Part shown: positions 28,250 to 35,992 of the stretch, piece after piece | Numbering within the stretch: the stretch's first letter is position 1 | Layout: each line of letters opens with the position of its first letter | DNA from: Pseudobutyrivibrio sp. MD2005 | GTDB lineage: Bacteria > Bacillota > Clostridia > Lachnospirales > Lachnospiraceae | Reading direction: 5' to 3' | Assembly: GCF_000621865.1 (NCBI RefSeq) | Contig: NZ_JHXE01000013.1 | Location: 120,227-184,226 of the forward strand | DNA: 64,000 nt | The notes under the pieces: generated by a model | Told to the model about the DNA's origin: nothing | Seen by the model: the letters and a program-made list of their open reading frames with translations, nothing else | The model's database searches: none | Program-made: the position numbers and the translations under genes

Positions 28250-28342
28250 ATGTCGGAAGTCTCGTTGCCCTTTTGGTTGCCTTTTTTATATTCATATGAA
28301 GCTCATGAAAATATGAAAAATAATCTATTTGCCAATGGCTAA
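28250..28342 (+). CDS. Possible 30-aa peptide just inside the island edge
   Basis: ATG 28250 is preceded by AAGGAGGAAAAGC, a near-perfect ribosome site, and the frame runs 30 codons to TAA. The peptide begins MSEVSLPFWLPFLYSY and has a short hydrophobic aromatic core and a polar tail. A possible -10 (TATAAA) lies about 20 nt upstream. I recognise no family. It could be a leader, a small toxin-like peptide or a remnant of a longer gene cut by the recombination at 28206. Confidence 0.45.
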   Translation: MSEVSLPFWLPFLYSYEAHENMKNNLFANG

Positions 28343-28388
28343 GGCCTGATATAAAATTTATGCTATAAGAATTTAGGAGGCATTTTTA

Positions 28389-29603
28389 ATGACCGATAAC
28401 AATATGAATAAACCAAGGGTTGTGAAATCACATGATCTTACTCTTGATAAAGATTATACAGAATGGATAATTGATCTTAAACAACGATATCGTAACTCTC
28501 AGGTTAAAGCTGCTGTTAAAGTAAATTCAGAGCAATTACTCTTTAACTGGCAGCTTGGCAGAGATTTAGTTATAAGAAAAGCTGAGGAAAAGTGGGGCAC
28601 AGGTATCGTTGAGCAAATCAGTTTAGATTTGCAAGCAGAGTTTCCAAATGTAAAAGGTTTTTCTGCCCGCAACTTATGGAATATGAAAAAATGGTACACT
28701 TTCTATTCCACAAATGATTCTTTTGAATCTACAATCAGACAGTTAGATTCAATTCTTGATAATAATCAAAAACTGCAACAAGTTGCTGCAGAAATACACG
28801 AGACCTGTTCATCTGCAAAACTGCAACAGGCTGTTGCAGAAATTGAGTTTCCAACTGTTTTTAGTTTTGTTCCTTGGGGACATCACATCGAAATCATAAC
28901 TAAATGCAAGGATATAGATGAAGCTTTATTTTACATAAAACGAACTATAGAGCGTGGTCTTAGCCGATCGGCGCTGGATGATTGCATTAGAGCAGATTTA
29001 TTTCATACTTCAGGTGCGGCTCTTACAAATTTCTCAGAGAAGCTTCCTGATGCTCAAGGAAAAATCGCTCAGGAGATTCTTAAAAGCAATTATGATTTAG
29101 GTTTTGTTACATTACCAGAGGGCTATGACGAAACTGATTTAGAAAATGTTATAGAAACACGCATGACACGATTCCTGCTGGAACTTGGAGAGGGCTGGGC
29201 CTTTATAGGAAGGCAAAAAGAAATAATTATAGCCGGAAAAACACGAAAAATTGATTTGCTTTTCTATCATATATACCTACGTTGTTATGTAGTTATAGAA
29301 TTAAAAGTTACTTCTTTTGACCCAGAACATGCAGGCAAATTGAACTTTTACGTAAATGCGGTGAATGAATTTATACGAAAAGATAGTGATAATCCTACAA
29401 TTGGCCTTTTAATCTGTAAAGATATGGATAAAACTGAGGTACAATTAGCATTTCAAGGTATAACTACTCCAATGGGTGTTGCTACATATGAGAATGTCAA
29501 AATTAAAGAGATACAGGAACACTTGCCTACAACTGAACAAATACAGCAGCAGATAGAAATAGCTGAAGAAGAATATAAGCAGAGGCAACAACAGGATAAA
29601 TGA
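28389..29603 (+). CDS. DUF1016/YhcG-type PD-(D/E)XK nuclease
   Basis: A protein of 404 aa. The N-terminal DUF1016 domain includes VNSEQLLFNWQLGRDLV and FPNVKGFSARNLWNMKKWY. The C-terminal nuclease domain carries KIDLLFYH and YVVIELKV, which supply the D...ExK triad, followed by GKLNFYVNAVNEFI. A glutamine-rich linker containing a repeat-like QQAVAEI/QQVAAEI joins them. Members are often found in defence or mobile-element contexts; a precise role is not established. The strong AGGAGG start at 28389 and isolation from the other island genes suggest its own promoter. Confidence 0.85.
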   Translation: MTDNNMNKPRVVKSHDLTLDKDYTEWIIDLKQRYRNSQVKAAVKVNSEQLLFNWQLGRDLVIRKAEEKWGTGIVEQISLDLQAEFPNVKGFSARNLWNMKKWYTFYSTNDSFESTIRQLDSILDNNQKLQQVAAEIHETCSSAKLQQAVAEIEFPTVFSFVPWGHHIEIITKCKDIDEALFYIKRTIERGLSRSALDDCIRADLFHTSGAALTNFSEKLPDAQGKIAQEILKSNYDLGFVTLPEGYDETDLENVIETRMTRFLLELGEGWAFIGRQKEIIIAGKTRKIDLLFYHIYLRCYVVIELKVTSFDPEHAGKLNFYVNAVNEFIRKDSDNPTIGLLICKDMDKTEVQLAFQGITTPMGVATYENVKIKEIQEHLPTTEQIQQQIEIAEEEYKQRQQQDK

Positions 29604-29720
29604 TTAACATAGAAATACAATACAAAAAATGACTCCCCGATAACTGGAAAGAAATGTACGACAGAATTAATTACTTGTAATTATGTATTTTTGAAATCAA
29701 TTGATGTTTGCCTAACATAA

Positions 29721-29762
29721 AACAACGGTTTGTGCAGCTTTGATACTGAACAAACCGTTGTT
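29721..29762. terminator. Bidirectional terminator between convergent island genes
   Basis: AACAACGGTTTGT (29721-29733) pairs perfectly with ACAAACCGTTGTT (29750-29762), flanked by A and T rich sequence on both sides. It serves the nuclease gene and the four-gene operon that converge here. Confidence 0.85.
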
Positions 29763-29776
29763 ATTTTATTATCAGT

Positions 29777-30448
29777 TTACTTGCTAACATATACTGTATT
29801 CTCATTAATCACTTCCTTAGATTCGCTTTCCTTCGCCTTAAAATAATTATCAAAGAGCGAATCCGCAGCATCCATGGTTTGTTGGCAAATAGAAGGTAGT
29901 TTTCTTCCCCAAGACTTACCTGCTAAACCAAATCCTTTATGCATTGCCTTTTGCATTTCATGCATTTTTTCTACATCATCACCAGCTAATGCGCTAGCAA
30001 AATCAAAAAGTCTCTGTGACGTTTGTTTTACGCCCCAATAACCATCTTCTCCAATATCAGCCTGAGCTTTTGCTTTGGTGGCAGCATCAACTTTGAAATT
30101 GCCGCCAGCTAACATTCGCCAAAAGCTGTCATCATTTGCTTTTCCAAATGTTCCAACTTGTCCTGAAATAGTCTTATTAACTAATTCAAGCATCTGCTGC
30201 TTCTGCTTTTCCATATTATCCTTTAATTGTTGTACTAGGGCAGCGCGGTCCTCTTTGCTCATCTTATTGATTTTGTATGAACCCGTTTCAGTTTTATCAC
30301 CCTTTTCGTATGTAACCCCTTCATCATTCGATTTTTTATTTATACTGTTTATTCTTACTGGTGTTTCTGTATTCTCAATATTACTAGGTTCATTTGAAGT
30401 TAAAGCTGTAGGTGTTACATTTGAAATTCCATTTATATCCATACCCAT
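29777..30448 (-). CDS. Island operon gene 4: hypothetical export-like protein, 223 aa
   Basis: No signal peptide or membrane segment. The N-terminus (MGMDINGISNV) and a disordered Thr/Asn/Ser-rich stretch of about 60 residues resemble the unstructured export signals of flagellar substrates. A helical region (KEDRAALVQQLKDN, EKQKQQMLELVNKT) and a globular end (FGLAGKSWGRKLPSICQQTMDAADSLF) follow. I do not know the family. ATG 30448 sits 8 nt behind GGAGG. It is the last gene of the operon whose shared operator is at 32742-32771, and ends at the bidirectional terminator. Confidence 0.65.
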   Translation of the reverse strand: MGMDINGISNVTPTALTSNEPSNIENTETPVRINSINKKSNDEGVTYEKGDKTETGSYKINKMSKEDRAALVQQLKDNMEKQKQQMLELVNKTISGQVGTFGKANDDSFWRMLAGGNFKVDAATKAKAQADIGEDGYWGVKQTSQRLFDFASALAGDDVEKMHEMQKAMHKGFGLAGKSWGRKLPSICQQTMDAADSLFDNYFKAKESESKEVINENTVYVSK

Positions 30449-30469
30449 AATAAATACCTCCATACAAAA

Positions 30470-31246
30470 CTATTCTTTGAAGTCATACTTACTTTTTACT
30501 AAGTCATTTAGAGAATTAGAATAGCGTCCTTGTTTGTTATAAGAGCTTCCTACACCAGCAGCATTCGCAATTGAATTTCCCTTATTCATTAATTGCGAAG
30601 CATATGAATTATGGCCAGTGAATAGCGATTTAAGGGCTCCTATATCAGCCTTTTTTAACTGGTCCACATCTAACGAAAGCTTATTTCCCTTTCCAATATA
30701 TATTCCTACTTTGTTAAGAGTTTTCTGATGTGCGGAAGTTGTTTTTGTCATCCACGCACCATTTCGTAAAACGCTTTTAGTGTTGGAATTACCTGCAGCT
30801 TCAACAGTACTGTTATAGTCTTCAATAAATGCATTTAAAGCCTTCTCAATATCCGACCAGTTATAATCTGATTTAGCTTTTTCTTCTCCTGTTAATTCAT
30901 CTTTTTCTGTAATTGTTTTTTGTTCCCATAAGGATGCACTCATGAGCCTTTCAGAAGATTTGGATAAAGCACTTGCTGCTTCAGCCATTGCAGTTAACTT
31001 AGCCGAAGAGTCTTTTCCGGCATTGGCTTTCTGGGCTTTGTCCTGTGCATAATAAGCCTTCATTAGCTTTCCGTAAGTTCCACTTTTGATGAGTGAATAG
31101 TCGGATAGACTAAATGATCCACTGGAAACTTTAGGTGCTGATGCACTTAACCCATCTAAGAAATTATTTGAATAGTTTTGATTGTTCACGTTGTAGTTCT
31201 CGTCGAAATACTTGTGATTTGATACATAGTCGCTAATCCTTGCCAT
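30470..31246 (-). CDS. Island operon gene 3: FliD C-terminal-like protein, 258 aa
   Basis: Starts MARISDYVSNHKYF with no signal peptide. The C-terminal half follows the FliD_C pattern of the flagellar cap: ALNAFIEDYNSTVEAAG near residue 126, then a leucine/lysine helix, LNKVGIYIGKGNKLSLD near 180, QLKKADIGALKSLFTG, and YASQLMNKGNSIANAAG. The FliD N-terminal domain is missing, so it is not an ordinary cap protein (those exceed 400 aa). Inferred: a protein that assembles on, or is exported through, the flagellar apparatus. Good ribosome site (AAGGAGGTCGATT). It lies 21 nt upstream of the last operon gene. Confidence 0.68.
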   Translation of the reverse strand: MARISDYVSNHKYFDENYNVNNQNYSNNFLDGLSASAPKVSSGSFSLSDYSLIKSGTYGKLMKAYYAQDKAQKANAGKDSSAKLTAMAEAASALSKSSERLMSASLWEQKTITEKDELTGEEKAKSDYNWSDIEKALNAFIEDYNSTVEAAGNSNTKSVLRNGAWMTKTTSAHQKTLNKVGIYIGKGNKLSLDVDQLKKADIGALKSLFTGHNSYASQLMNKGNSIANAAGVGSSYNKQGRYSNSLNDLVKSKYDFKE

Positions 31247-31280
31247 AATAATCGACCTCCTTGTCTATAACCCAATCCTT

Positions 31281-31856
31281 TTAAATACGATAATCAAATG
31301 GTATATAATTCACAGGAATCCTCTTTTCCTGTTCAAGTTTTTCTAACTCTTCTTCAGTCAGCATCATCTGATTCAACTCATCCTCGGATAGTATCTCTTC
31401 TGATGATTGCTGTAAGTCTTCAACCATTTCCTCAGTAACTTCTTCAACTGCATCTGTAAGATTATCCATTAATTCGTCAAGCAATCCGTCATTCTCAACG
31501 CCAGTTGCTTCTTCAATCATATCTTCACGACGCTCTTCAGGAGTCTTAGGTTCATTCTTTTCAGCAGCCTCAGCAATCTTTTCTGCGAGTTCCTGAGCCT
31601 CATCAAATACATGAAACATTTGAGCATTGTTGTATTCTATTTTTGCTGCCGCAATCTGATCCTCATATCCATGAAACATAGCAAGCTTTTTGGCGATTTC
31701 ATCAATTGTGTCCGCTTTCATATTTTTCAGATTTTCTTTTTGCTGCTCAAAGAATGCTATTTTATTGTCCCTCTCTGCTTGTCTATTTAATCTATCTTGC
31801 GTACTTTTTAATCCAAGATTACCTAATAAATCTATGCCCTGTAACTTTATATTCAT
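31281..31856 (-). CDS. Island operon gene 2: acidic coiled-coil protein, 191 aa
   Basis: Starts MNIKLQGIDLLGNLG and then forms a long, mostly helical, acidic protein (EQQKENLKNMKADT, EELEKLEQEKR) ending IPFDYRI. No signal peptide, no membrane segment, no recognised domain. The coiled-coil shape and short N-terminus resemble flagellar rod/hook chaperones or substrates, but this is only a resemblance. ATG 31856 (AGGAGG, 8 nt away) is preferred to the TTG two codons upstream. Spacing to both operon neighbours is about 20-35 nt. Confidence 0.65.
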   Translation of the reverse strand: MNIKLQGIDLLGNLGLKSTQDRLNRQAERDNKIAFFEQQKENLKNMKADTIDEIAKKLAMFHGYEDQIAAAKIEYNNAQMFHVFDEAQELAEKIAEAAEKNEPKTPEERREDMIEEATGVENDGLLDELMDNLTDAVEEVTEEMVEDLQQSSEEILSEDELNQMMLTEEELEKLEQEKRIPVNYIPFDYRI

Positions 31857-31878
31857 AGGCAAATCCTCCTAGAATGTT

Positions 31879-32634
31879 TTACAACAACTCATCAATATTG
31901 TTACCAACAGGGGTATCTGGATTAATCTCAACTCCCTCTGGAATTGAGTTGTCTACAGTAGCTTCACGCTGTTCTTTATTTGAATTAGTTGATTTATCTG
32001 CAATTTCATCATTATTATTTTCAGCAGCCTTATCTAATTCTTTATCTGCTCGATTTAATACTTCCAGCTGAGCTGATTCTATATCCCTATTTCTAGATTC
32101 AATATTAGCAAGTTGTTCCTGTTTCTTTTCTACATCTTTGCCTCTGGCAGAATCTAGTTTGATTTCTGTTTCAAGAATGCCTGCTTCGCCTTTCAGATTG
32201 GCCTTAACAGCGCCCCCTGCTTCAACTTGATTTATAGCACTATCTGCTGATATAAGAGCTTTCATACTAGCTGTAGAAATTCCTTTTGCAGCTTTAGATG
32301 ATTTAGCTGTTTGTTTGCCTCCAAGCATATCCTCCATAGACGAGCCTTTGCTCTGTCTGTTTTCTTTCTTCTGCTCAATTTGATGTTGGCGTAATTGATT
32401 TTGCAAATCAGTTATTTGCTTTTGAATTTCTTGACGTTTTTTCATTTTTTCATCTATGGACATTTCTTTATCTTCGCCAAGAGATTGAAGCTGTTCTTTA
32501 GCATTATTTATCTGCTCTTGAAGGCTTTTACTATACGAATCCATCTGTTGATTTTGGTTTAGCTGGAATGTAGTACTGGATTTATGCAATTCACTTATAT
32601 TATTCATATTGATATTCATAGAAACTGTCCCCAT
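31879..32634 (-). CDS. Island operon gene 1: FlxA-like coiled-coil protein, 251 aa
   Basis: The region at residues 38-85 (LQEQINNAKEQLQSL, MSIDEKMKKRQEIQKQI, DLQNQLRQHQ) matches the pattern of FlxA-like proteins. The rest is helical and polar with a disordered acidic end. E. coli flxA is a late flagellar (FliA-dependent) gene of unknown function; the family link is by pattern recognition only. No signal peptide. ATG 32634 is preceded by AAGGAGGGTTAAAGT. It is the first gene of a four-gene operon, with the LytTR-type repeat about 108 nt upstream of its start. Confidence 0.68.
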   Translation of the reverse strand: MGTVSMNINMNNISELHKSSTTFQLNQNQQMDSYSKSLQEQINNAKEQLQSLGEDKEMSIDEKMKKRQEIQKQITDLQNQLRQHQIEQKKENRQSKGSSMEDMLGGKQTAKSSKAAKGISTASMKALISADSAINQVEAGGAVKANLKGEAGILETEIKLDSARGKDVEKKQEQLANIESRNRDIESAQLEVLNRADKELDKAAENNNDEIADKSTNSNKEQREATVDNSIPEGVEINPDTPVGNNIDELL

Positions 32635-32741
32635 ACTTTAACCCTCCTTGGTATAAATTCGAAATCCTTTTCTTATAAAAACTGATACTTATAGCTTTCT
32701 ATAATCGCTATCGACTATGAATTTTTCAATCTAAACCCATT

Positions 32742-32771
32742 TGATGTGGACTGCATCTAATATGATGTGAA
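32742..32771 (-). promoter_or_regulatory. LytTR-type operator, site 1 (four-gene operon)
   Basis: Read on the minus strand: TTCACATCA, 12 nt, TCCACATCA. The 9-mers repeat with a 21-nt period, the geometry of LytTR (AgrA-like) binding sites. It lies upstream of the FlxA-like gene and matches sites at 34989-35018 and 35796-35825. Confidence 0.7.
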
Positions 32772-32778
32772 TAGCACT

Positions 32779-32808
32779 AAAAAAGCCTGCTGCATTTCTG
32801 CAACAGGC
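32779..32808 (-). terminator. Intrinsic terminator of the regulator-kinase operon
   Basis: Minus strand: GCCTGTTGCA, loop GAAA, TGCAGCAGGC (one G-U pair), then six T. It closes the response regulator/kinase transcript directly in front of operator site 1. Confidence 0.85.
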
Positions 32809-32822
32809 ACCATTCTATATTC

Positions 32823-34211
32823 TTATCCAACAAACATTATGTTGAGCACAAACCATAACCCATCATTTTCACTGAATTGCTTAATTTCAATATCACCATT
32901 GTATTTTCTGGCGATCTCCCTTATGTTACGTACACCAAATCCATGGCCATCGTCATTCTTTATTGAAATAGGAATACCTTCTTCATCAATCTGAGCCTTT
33001 TTATCAGACTTATTCTTAATGCTAATAATGTAAACATTTTCTCGTTCAACAGATGTTATCTCTACATATGGCTCATTAACACTAAGTGAGGCTTCATAGG
33101 CATTTTGTATGGCATTTGTAAGAACCACACACATTTCAAATGGATTAACGGCTACATTACTTGGATATTTTAAGGATGTCTTTAGTGTTATGCCATTATC
33201 AGCAAACCTATCTACAAACTCTGATATTGCAATATCAGTTACGGCATTTCCAGTTTTAGCAGATGGAACTATATTCTTATATGTCTCTTCCCAATTACCA
33301 AGATAATCCCTTAGTTCCTGATACTTTTCTGTCTCCAAAAGACCTTTCATTACAGCCATATGATTGCCTGTATCATGACGTAAGGCTCTCATCTGTTGAT
33401 ATACAGTCTCAATTTGACCTACATACTTTTTGCTATCTTCGATCTGTTTAGCCAACACACGATTAGCATATTCTATTTCCTTGTTAGCCTTTATGCTCTG
33501 ATAAAAGTAAAGTGTAACACAAAGCGTTAAATAAGCCATTATGCAAAACAGTATGCGATACATATTGCCTGGAATATTAGCCTTGATGCTTCCGTTTTCA
33601 ATGCCATCAAACCATAGCATATAGTACGAATAAATAATTCGTGTAGCAAGGAAGATGCTTATACATGGAATTAATAACATAATCAGTTCCTTCCAAGATA
33701 GGTCTTCTTGCTTATTTTTATATGTTTTTAGAAGCAGCTTGATAGAGAAGAAAAGTAGCAATAAAGCTAATCCATACTCGACAATCGTTGATACAACATA
33801 TTCAGCTACAATTGCAGGGATGCTTTCTCTAAATAATTTAAAGTTAAAAACAAAATCCCTTTCATAAAAACCAAGCTCAGTGAATATTTCCAAGCTTAAC
33901 CATCTAATGATAAAAAAGCTAACACACAGAAATATTTTCTGCATAAGATTTCTTTTTTCATCTAAATAGAAAAGAATCACGCCAACAAAAAACAATGAAA
34001 AAATCGAGATTGTTAGTCTTATTCCATTTTGGACATCAATATGCCTTAGTATACAGTCTGTAATCCATTCGAAAACTACTGCATAATAAACTGACTTCAT
34101 ATTTTTTACAAACGGCCTGAGCCAATATATAAATAACACAGAAGTAATTATGCAATATATCTCGATTACAATATTCATAAAATAATTAAAGAATGCATCA
34201 GACACCATCAT
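32823..34211 (-). CDS. GHKL-type (AgrC-like) sensor histidine kinase
   Basis: A protein of about 462 aa with an N-terminal sensor of six or seven membrane segments (to residue 225). A coiled-coil linker and a HisKA-like motif, MRALRHDTGNHM, near residue 280 follow. The GHKL ATPase then has VVLTNAIQNAYEA (N-box), GHGFGVRNI (G-box) and a C-terminus typical of the LytS/AgrC group. These kinases usually sense peptides and signal to LytTR regulators. The ATG overlaps the regulator's TGA stop by one base (TGATG), so the two are translationally coupled. The ligand is unknown, and no agrB-like gene is present on the island. Confidence 0.88.
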   Translation of the reverse strand: MMVSDAFFNYFMNIVIEIYCIITSVLFIYWLRPFVKNMKSVYYAVVFEWITDCILRHIDVQNGIRLTISIFSLFFVGVILFYLDEKRNLMQKIFLCVSFFIIRWLSLEIFTELGFYERDFVFNFKLFRESIPAIVAEYVVSTIVEYGLALLLLFFSIKLLLKTYKNKQEDLSWKELIMLLIPCISIFLATRIIYSYYMLWFDGIENGSIKANIPGNMYRILFCIMAYLTLCVTLYFYQSIKANKEIEYANRVLAKQIEDSKKYVGQIETVYQQMRALRHDTGNHMAVMKGLLETEKYQELRDYLGNWEETYKNIVPSAKTGNAVTDIAISEFVDRFADNGITLKTSLKYPSNVAVNPFEMCVVLTNAIQNAYEASLSVNEPYVEITSVERENVYIISIKNKSDKKAQIDEEGIPISIKNDDGHGFGVRNIREIARKYNGDIEIKQFSENDGLWFVLNIMFVG

Positions 34212-34927
34212 CACAATCCTCTTGTATTAAATGATAAATAAGCTCTTACCAAATCTTGATACTTGCCTCGGGCAACAGGTATTTCTTCGCCAGCCACTTT
34301 TACGATTTTGGAATTATAAGATTGAATTGCGTAAAGATTAATCAGATATGCCCTATGAACCCTAAAAAAGTCATTTCCAACAGTATTCTCTAAATCTGTC
34401 ATTCGTCCATAGTATTCAATCTCATCATTATCCCTCATGTGAAGCACAATTCTACGGTTAAATACCTCAGCAAATGCAATTTCTGATATAGAAACACTTC
34501 GGCTTAATCCATTGGCTTTGATTATAAATGACTTATTATCAGGCACTACTGGCGTTACTCTAGTTTGTCTATGTATTATTTCTTCAATGGCTGCATGCAA
34601 CACCTCGTTTAACTTATTTTTATCAATGGGTTTAACAAGATAGTTAAAAGCTCTCACATCGAAGGCATTAAAAACATATTCCTCCAAAGCAGTAACAAAG
34701 ATAATCACTGCATCACTTCCATTAGCGCGGACTTGCTTAGCGAGCTCCATGCCATCAATTCCAGGCATCTGTATATCTAGAAACAGAATGTCAGGATTAT
34801 ATTCTGCTTCCAATAAATCCTCAGCAGATTCATAGCATTTAACGATGGCATCTGTAATCTCATCAGAAATGCTTTTTGCTATGAAATCTCTTATATATTT
34901 TTCATCATCACATATTGCAATTTTCAT
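34211..34927 (-). CDS. LytTR-family response regulator of the island
   Basis: A protein of 238 aa. The receiver starts MKIAICDDEKY, with the acceptor Asp in ILFLDIQMPGIDG near residue 55 and Lys in NYLVKPI near 105. The LytTR DNA-binding domain starts near residue 140 (FIIKANGLSRSVSI, AFAEVFNRRIVLH, FFRVHRAYLINL). ATG 34927 is chosen because the receiver begins there; GTG upstream would add four residues. It is cotranscribed with the kinase. A repeat matching two other island promoters lies 61 nt upstream, so it probably regulates itself. Confidence 0.9.
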   Translation of the reverse strand: MKIAICDDEKYIRDFIAKSISDEITDAIVKCYESAEDLLEAEYNPDILFLDIQMPGIDGMELAKQVRANGSDAVIIFVTALEEYVFNAFDVRAFNYLVKPIDKNKLNEVLHAAIEEIIHRQTRVTPVVPDNKSFIIKANGLSRSVSISEIAFAEVFNRRIVLHMRDNDEIEYYGRMTDLENTVGNDFFRVHRAYLINLYAIQSYNSKIVKVAGEEIPVARGKYQDLVRAYLSFNTRGL

Positions 34928-34988
34928 TTCCACCCCCACTGTATATACGAATATTATAGCTGATTTTACGATATATATACCTTGCCTA

Positions 34989-35018
34989 TTGCGTGAAACG
35001 CAGTTTTTTTGTTGTGAA
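34989..35018 (-). promoter_or_regulatory. LytTR-type operator, site 2 (regulator-kinase operon)
   Basis: Minus strand: TTCACAACA, 12 nt, TTCACGCAA. A TATAAT box lies 31 nt downstream of the second repeat, with no good -35, which fits an activator-dependent promoter. Same geometry as sites 1 and 3. Confidence 0.7.
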
Positions 35019-35035
35019 ATGAATATATTGAGTTA

Positions 35036-35070
35036 GAAAAAAGGAATTATGGCTGTTATACCATAATCCC
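35036..35070 (-). terminator. Intrinsic terminator of the 213-aa island gene
   Basis: Minus strand: GGGATTATGG, an 8-nt loop and CCATAATTCC with two wobble or mismatched positions, followed by six T. Confidence 0.75.
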
Positions 35071-35087
35071 TAAATAAGAAAAAGTAG

Positions 35088-35729
35088 TTACGCTTTTAAA
35101 TCAAAAGAAGTTTTTCCATTACTACCAAAAATGTTTTCTGTAATCGCCCTTAAATCAGTTCCCATGCCAATATATTCTTGCATCTCAAGCGTTCTGTTTT
35201 GTAGCTTCTCTAGTCTTTGCTTTTCCTCAGCCTCTTTTTCTTTCTTTTTCTTAAGTCGTCTTTTTTCATTTTTGCTATGAGCTGCTCTAGCTTCATCAGC
35301 CTTACGTTTTGCATTCTCACGTGCGATTTTACCATCAGGATCATTTGTACAGGCACTTGTCATGGTAATCTCACCATTAGAATCATATTCTATTGTCATA
35401 AACGTCATAACGGGACTACCTGGCATATTTTTTGTGAATGCAACACTTCTTTTAACACACTCATTTGTCACAGCAAGATTCTCTTCAAGAAAAGCAGCTT
35501 TTTGAGGATCCTTATTGCACTTTTCAAGAAATGCGCTAGAAACCGTCACTGTTACAGGTACTCCATACATATTTTTAGTCCCCGTATTCATTTCAGGATA
35601 TTTTTCTTGAAGATATTTTGAATAATCATTTATATTCTTAAACCCTGTTTTTATCTCCTCGTGCCTTGTCACATATGGAGTAGATGTTTTGAGTTCCATT
35701 ATCTGAGAGGTTACCCCGCATACATCCAT
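35088..35729 (-). CDS. Island hypothetical protein (DUF6033-like pattern), 213 aa
   Basis: Starts MDVCGVTSQIM with no signal peptide. Middle motifs are INDYSKYLQEKYPEMN, GVPVTVTVSSAFLEK, DPQKAAFLEENLA and TNDPDGKIARENAKRK. A very basic coiled coil (RRLKKKKEKEAEEKQRL) follows. I recall a Lachnospiraceae family of this pattern annotated DUF6033, but I cannot verify the number. The function is unknown. ATG 35729 has AAAGGAG at 9 nt; an in-frame TTG three codons upstream overlaps that site. It is a single-gene unit with LytTR-type site 3 upstream and its own terminator. Confidence 0.65.
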   Translation of the reverse strand: MDVCGVTSQIMELKTSTPYVTRHEEIKTGFKNINDYSKYLQEKYPEMNTGTKNMYGVPVTVTVSSAFLEKCNKDPQKAAFLEENLAVTNECVKRSVAFTKNMPGSPVMTFMTIEYDSNGEITMTSACTNDPDGKIARENAKRKADEARAAHSKNEKRRLKKKKEKEAEEKQRLEKLQNRTLEMQEYIGMGTDLRAITENIFGSNGKTSFDLKA

Positions 35730-35761
35730 AGTAGTCAACTCCTTTCAATCTCTTTCTAGTA

Positions 35762-35787
35762 ATATCGGATACAGGTTAATCCGATAT
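35762..35787. promoter_or_regulatory. Perfect 9-bp inverted repeat in the promoter of the 213-aa gene
   Basis: ATATCGGAT (35762-35770) and ATCCGATAT (35779-35787) separated by 8 nt. It lies between LytTR-type site 3 and the start codon, overlapping the expected core promoter, so it could be a second operator or a leader hairpin. Confidence 0.55.
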
Positions 35788-35795
35788 AGTCAATA

Positions 35796-35825
35796 TGTTG
35801 TGAAACGTAAGGAAGCTGATGTGAA
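35796..35825 (-). promoter_or_regulatory. LytTR-type operator, site 3 (213-aa gene)
   Basis: Minus strand: TTCACATCA, 12 nt, TTCACAACA. The first 9-mer is identical to the first of site 1, and the second is identical to the first of site 2. It ends 66 nt before the gene start. Confidence 0.72.
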
Positions 35826-35915
35826 TTGTATTTATTTTGAATTTAGCTCTAATGTGTGTTCATAGTAGTTTATACAATTATCACACTGATTGGATCGAGG
35901 CTACATATCTTCATT

Positions 35916-35963
35916 AGCTTGTGATAAATTTGGAAGAATATATGCTGGATTTTATCACAAGCT
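35916..35963. repeat. 13-bp inverted repeat next to the island repeat
   Basis: AGCTTGTGATAAA (35916-35928) and TTTATCACAAGCT (35951-35963), 22 nt apart. The core TTGTGATAAA recurs several times in the adjacent repeat copy B, so this probably belongs to the recombination or end structure of the island. Confidence 0.65.
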
Positions 35964-35992
35964 TAACGAAAAAACGTTTGTCTTAGCCTTTC

